Positions 5,852-8,259 of a stretch of DNA of 8,259 nt are shown here, one piece after another. The stretch is from an uncultured Lachnospiraceae bacterium (lineage in GTDB: Bacteria > Bacillota > Clostridia > Lachnospirales > Lachnospiraceae), in contig CAMWYL010000130.1 of NCBI GenBank assembly GCA_947178465.1, positions 1 through 8,259 of the forward strand. Direction: 5' to 3'. The position numbers and the translations under genes are program-made. Position 1 is the first letter of the stretch. Each line of letters begins with the position of its first letter. A model generated the notes under the pieces. It was not told where the DNA came from. It saw only the letters and a list, made by a program, of their open reading frames with translations, and ran no database searches.

Positions 5852-6797
5852 TATTTCGTTCTTCTCCCGCAATAAAGCTCTTAATATTTCTGTAAACCTC
5901 CTGCGCACACCGCTCTCTCGCCTCATGGCTCGCCCAAGCCATATGCGGCGTGATAATGAGCTTCGTGCTGTCCTTAATCTTGCCGAGCGGATTATCCGCT
6001 GTAATCGGCTCCTTCTCCAAGACATCCAAACCGGCGGCGGCAATCTTACCGCTCACAAGCGCGTCATAAAGCGCCTGTCCGTCCACAACAGGGCCACGCG
6101 CGACATTAATCAGAATCGCGGTCTCTTTCATTTTGTCCAAGGCCTGTGCGTTGATGATTCTCTCGGTTCTCTCGGTCAGCGGACAGTGCAGCGACAGGAT
6201 GTCCGATTCGGCAAGAAGCGTATCAAAATCCACCCGCTCAAAATCAGTCGAATCGTTCTTCCCGGACGCAGAATAATAAATCACACGGCAACCGAATACC
6301 TGCGCCATCTGCGCTACCTTCCGCCCAATATTCCCAAGCCCGATAATTCCCCATGTCTTTCCGCACAGCTCCGTGAAATACGGTTCAAAATAAGTAAAGA
6401 CGGTACCTCTTCCATATTCCCCGTTTTTGACATAAGCGTCATAAACCGGAAGCTTCTCCATCAGGTACAGCGTCATTGCCAATGTGTGCTGCGCGACCAC
6501 CGACGTACAGTAATCTGCCACATTGGTCACGCGGATTCCTCTTGCTTTGCAGTATGCAAGGTCCACGTTATTGTAGCCGGTAGCGGTCTCACAGATCAGC
6601 TTGAGATGCGTCGCGCCGCTCAGCGTTGACGCATTAAACGGTATCTTACTTGCAATGATTATATCCGCATCCGCAACCCGCTGTTCGACCTCTTCCAAAG
6701 CAGTGCTGTCATAATATTCCGTCTCGCCAAAGTCATCAAAAAAAGAAATATCAATGTCATTTCCAAGGCTTGCCTTCTCTAAGACAACAATCCTCAT
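5841..6797 (-). CDS. D-isomer-specific 2-hydroxyacid dehydrogenase
   Basis: This 318-residue cytoplasmic enzyme interconverts a 2-keto acid and its D-2-hydroxy acid with NAD(P)H. The order is standard: a split substrate domain (about 1-95 and 290-318) around a Rossmann domain. The Rossmann domain holds W149-G150-I-I-G-L-G-N-I-G (glycine motif 153-158). Catalytic residues are R234 (NVARGPVVDG), E263 (VLEKEP) and H285 (TPHMAW). The second strand of the Rossmann fold ends VIYYSASGKN. Where NAD-specific members carry Asp there is S176 with K180 nearby, which suggests NADP(H) may be accepted. Substrate cannot be read from sequence; hydroxypyruvate/glycerate or a branched keto acid are reasonable. 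AGGAGG (6806-6811) lies eight bases upstream of the ATG. It begins after the ackA terminator and its stop lies about 115 bases before luxS, so it may head a transcript that continues into luxS. I saw no clear promoter before it. Confidence 0.93.
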   Translation of the reverse strand: MRIVVLEKASLGNDIDISFFDDFGETEYYDSTALEEVEQRVADADIIIASKIPFNASTLSGATHLKLICETATGYNNVDLAYCKARGIRVTNVADYCTSVVAQHTLAMTLYLMEKLPVYDAYVKNGEYGRGTVFTYFEPYFTELCGKTWGIIGLGNIGRKVAQMAQVFGCRVIYYSASGKNDSTDFERVDFDTLLAESDILSLHCPLTERTERIINAQALDKMKETAILINVARGPVVDGQALYDALVSGKIAAAGLDVLEKEPITADNPLGKIKDSTKLIITPHMAWASHEARERCAQEVYRNIKSFIAGEERNIVV

Positions 6798-6837
6798 TCA
6801 TCCCGCCTCCTAACCGTTTTCGTATATAAGAAACGTT

Positions 6838-6883
6838 AAAAATCCGTTATACTAAGTATCGTACTTTCTTAGTATAACGGATT
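6838..6883 (-). terminator. Intrinsic terminator after ackA
   Basis: AATCCGTTATACTAAG (6841-6856) and CTTAGTATAACGGATT (6868-6883) are perfect 16-base inverted repeats around an 11-base loop. On the minus strand the 3' arm runs straight into further Ts, giving TTTTT before AACG. It begins about 30 bases past the ackA stop codon. The stem is longer and more AT-rich than usual, but position, symmetry and T-run all fit termination. Confidence 0.85.
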
Positions 6884-6912
6884 AGTCTCTAAAATACAAT
6901 AATCAGGATATT

Positions 6913-8106
6913 TTACTTTACAAGCGCTAACGTCTGCCTTGCGATTGCAAGCTCCTCGTTGGTCGGAATGCACATCAGCGTTACCTTGCTGCCATCCTTG
7001 GAAATAATTCTTTCCTCACCGCGTATATTGTTCTTTTCCTCGTCAATCTCAGTCCCAAGATAGCCGAAATACTTACAGATTTCCACACGCCCTGAAATAT
7101 TGTTCTCACCAACGCCTGCGGTAAACGCAATCACATCCACGCCGTTCATCGCTGCCGTATACGCTCCTACATACTTCGCTACTCTGTAATAGAATGCGTC
7201 AAGTGTCACTCTTGCAAGCTTATTACCTTCATTCGCTGCTGCCTCAATATCCCGGAAATCGCTGGATACCTTTGAAAGGCCGAGCACACCGGACTTCTTA
7301 TTCAGCACATTGTTCATCTCAGCAGGGGTAAGTCCTTCCTTCTGACAGATGAAATCGCAAATCGCCGGGTCAATATCACCGGAACGTGTTCCCATGATAA
7401 GTCCCTCAAGCGGCGTAAGTCCCATACTCGTATCTACACATTTGCCATGGTCTACCGCAGAAATGGAACCGCCGTTTCCTAAGTGACATACGATAATCTT
7501 CAGATCCTCTCTCGTCTTTCCGAGCAGCTCAGCCGCCTTTGCGGACACGTAATCGTGACTGGTTCCATGGAAGCCGTAGCGGCGAACCTTGTATTTCTCA
7601 TAATATTCATACGGCAGACCATACAGATAAGCCTTCTCCGGCATTGTCTGGTGGAACGCCGTATCGAAAACCGCTACCATCGGTACATTCGGCATAATCT
7701 CCTTGCAGGAATTGATACCGATCAGGTTTGCGGGATTGTGCAACGGCGCCAAATCGTTACACTCCTCAATCGCCTTCATAACCGCGTCATCAATCACTAC
7801 AGAGGTTGCAAACTTCTCCCCGCCGTGTACTACGCGGTGTCCCACTGCGCTTATCTCATCAAGCGACTTTATCACGCCATGGTTTGCATCCGTCAGTGCA
7901 TCGATTACAAGCTTTACGGCTACGGTATGATTGGGCATCGGTGTCTCAATCTTTACCTTATCCTTACCCGCCGGCGTATGTGTAAGCACACTTCCGTCAA
8001 TCCCAATTCTCTCACAGAGTCCCTTTGCCAATACGGCCTCCGAAGTACTGTCAATCAGCTGATATTTCAGCGATGAGCTTCCGCAGTTAATTACTAAAAT
8101 ATTCAT
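6913..8106 (-). CDS. ackA: Acetate kinase
   Basis: Acetate kinase transfers phosphate from acetyl phosphate to ADP, the ATP-yielding end step of fermentative acetate formation. From 8106 the protein is 397 residues, a normal length, and begins MNILVINCGSSSLKYQL. Residues known from the Methanosarcina enzyme fall at the same positions: N7, the GSSS loop with K14, R91 (GHRVVHGGE), H123, D148 (FDTAFHQTMP), H180 (RRYGFHGTSH), R241 (MGTRSGDIDP) and E384 (PTNEE). The adenosine motif AFTAGVGEN is at 328-335. The frame stays open ten codons upstream to 8136, but GGAGGA (8111-8116) just before the ATG at 8106 and the family N-terminus fix the start. The upstream neighbour is not phosphotransacetylase, which often precedes ackA. 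A strong terminator directly follows the gene, so it is transcribed alone or with the upstream membrane-protein gene. Confidence 0.98.
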   Translation of the reverse strand: MNILVINCGSSSLKYQLIDSTSEAVLAKGLCERIGIDGSVLTHTPAGKDKVKIETPMPNHTVAVKLVIDALTDANHGVIKSLDEISAVGHRVVHGGEKFATSVVIDDAVMKAIEECNDLAPLHNPANLIGINSCKEIMPNVPMVAVFDTAFHQTMPEKAYLYGLPYEYYEKYKVRRYGFHGTSHDYVSAKAAELLGKTREDLKIIVCHLGNGGSISAVDHGKCVDTSMGLTPLEGLIMGTRSGDIDPAICDFICQKEGLTPAEMNNVLNKKSGVLGLSKVSSDFRDIEAAANEGNKLARVTLDAFYYRVAKYVGAYTAAMNGVDVIAFTAGVGENNISGRVEICKYFGYLGTEIDEEKNNIRGEERIISKDGSKVTLMCIPTNEELAIARQTLALVK

Positions 8107-8121
8107 TGTTTCCTCCATTCC

Positions 8122-8159
8122 GAATAAATTACTCATTAAAGCATTTATTCAACTTTAAT
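8122..8159 (-). promoter_or_regulatory. Interleaved inverted repeats before ackA, possible RNA pseudoknot
   Basis: On the minus strand the order is ATTAAAG (8159-8153), TT, GAATAAAT (8150-8143), G, CTTTAAT (8141-8135), GAGTA, ATTTATTC (8129-8122). The first and third blocks are perfect complements (7 bp), as are the second and fourth (8 bp). This is the arrangement of an H-type pseudoknot, or of two mutually exclusive hairpins. It starts at the stop codon of the upstream gene and ends a few bases before the ackA ribosome site. The stems are AT-rich, so chance or DNA operator sites are alternatives. Confidence 0.35.
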
Positions 8160-8259
8160 CCTCGTCTGCCACAGCGGCAACGCTGGATATAACACTCGCT
8201 ACCACGGAAAGCACTACCGCAATAATAATGACCAGCATGCCTCCCATCAAAAGCAATAC
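8155..8259 (-). CDS. C-terminal end of an unidentified membrane protein, truncated by the window edge
   Basis: A minus-strand frame is open from the window edge to a TAA at 8155-8157. It encodes 34 residues that include GGMLVIIIAVVLSVVASV and end SSVAAVADED. This is one strongly hydrophobic, beta-branched segment long enough to cross the membrane, followed by a short acidic tail. The stop lies 48 bases before ackA with no terminator between, so the two could share a transcript. It does not look like the C-terminus of phosphotransacetylase. Whether this is the last helix of a larger transporter or most of a tiny membrane protein cannot be told. GGGAGG directly before an internal ATG is too close to be a good ribosome site for a start there. 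Confidence 0.5.
   Translation of the reverse strand, partial: VLLLMGGMLVIIIAVVLSVVASVISSVAAVADED

Noticed and set aside
6158..6180. Tandem TCTCGGT repeats inside the dehydrogenase gene
   Set aside because: They encode the local TERTER residues and extend no further, so they look like ordinary coding sequence.
5925..6629. A 234-codon plus-strand open frame opposite the dehydrogenase gene
   Set aside because: It lies wholly antisense to a well-conserved enzyme, has no recognisable domain, and is rich in Arg, His, Cys and Ser as expected for a shadow frame. Other plus-strand frames over bga, thyX, mtnN and ackA were dismissed for the same reason.
6798..6840. Promoter for the dehydrogenase gene
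   Set aside because: TATATA and similar AT-rich hexamers exist, but no -35 match at suitable spacing was found, and the upstream part overlaps the ackA terminator.
8122..8152. ackA promoter with TTGAAT and TTTATT at 18-base spacing
   Set aside because: The implied transcription start would fall on the ribosome site, and both boxes are only four of six.

Overview
The window looks like a chromosomal segment of a Gram-positive anaerobe of the class Clostridia, most probably Lachnospiraceae. This is inferred from strong GGAGG-type ribosome sites, moderate GC, short lipoproteins with LGGC lipoboxes, and a ThyX protein of a kind I associate with gut Clostridia. No rRNA, tRNA, transposon, phage gene or CRISPR array was seen. 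Every supported gene lies on the minus strand, so transcription runs from high to low coordinates. The longest gap without a gene is about 160 bases.

In transcription order the window starts with the hydrophobic C-terminal tail of an unidentified membrane protein (8155-8259). Acetate kinase ackA (6913-8106) follows and ends at a strong terminator with a perfect 16-bp stem (6838-6883). Next is a D-2-hydroxyacid dehydrogenase (5841-6797). Then comes a closely spaced run: luxS, mtnN (pfs), two small lipoproteins of unknown function, thyX, and a GH42 beta-galactosidase. A 14-bp-stem terminator at 498-530 closes this run. A new promoter (414-443) then starts an M19 membrane dipeptidase that leaves the window at position 1.

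The functional core is luxS plus mtnN. MtnN cleaves S-adenosylhomocysteine to adenine and S-ribosylhomocysteine. LuxS converts the latter to homocysteine and DPD, the precursor of autoinducer-2. Together they are the two-step SAH detoxification branch of the activated methyl cycle. ThyX, further down, uses methylene-tetrahydrofolate to make dTMP, so the run has a loose one-carbon theme. The lipoproteins and the galactosidase do not obviously fit it.

The items most worth checking are structures rather than genes. They are: (a) a branched, possibly cis-regulatory RNA fold just upstream of the luxS ribosome site; (b) two interleaved inverted repeats that could form an H-type pseudoknot just upstream of the ackA ribosome site; (c) a 14-bp duplication of the start of a lipoprotein gene, which creates an eight-codon leader ORF overlapping the real start as ATGA; and (d) a ThyX lacking the canonical RHR signature. 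I did not find convincing evidence of a wholly new multi-gene system.
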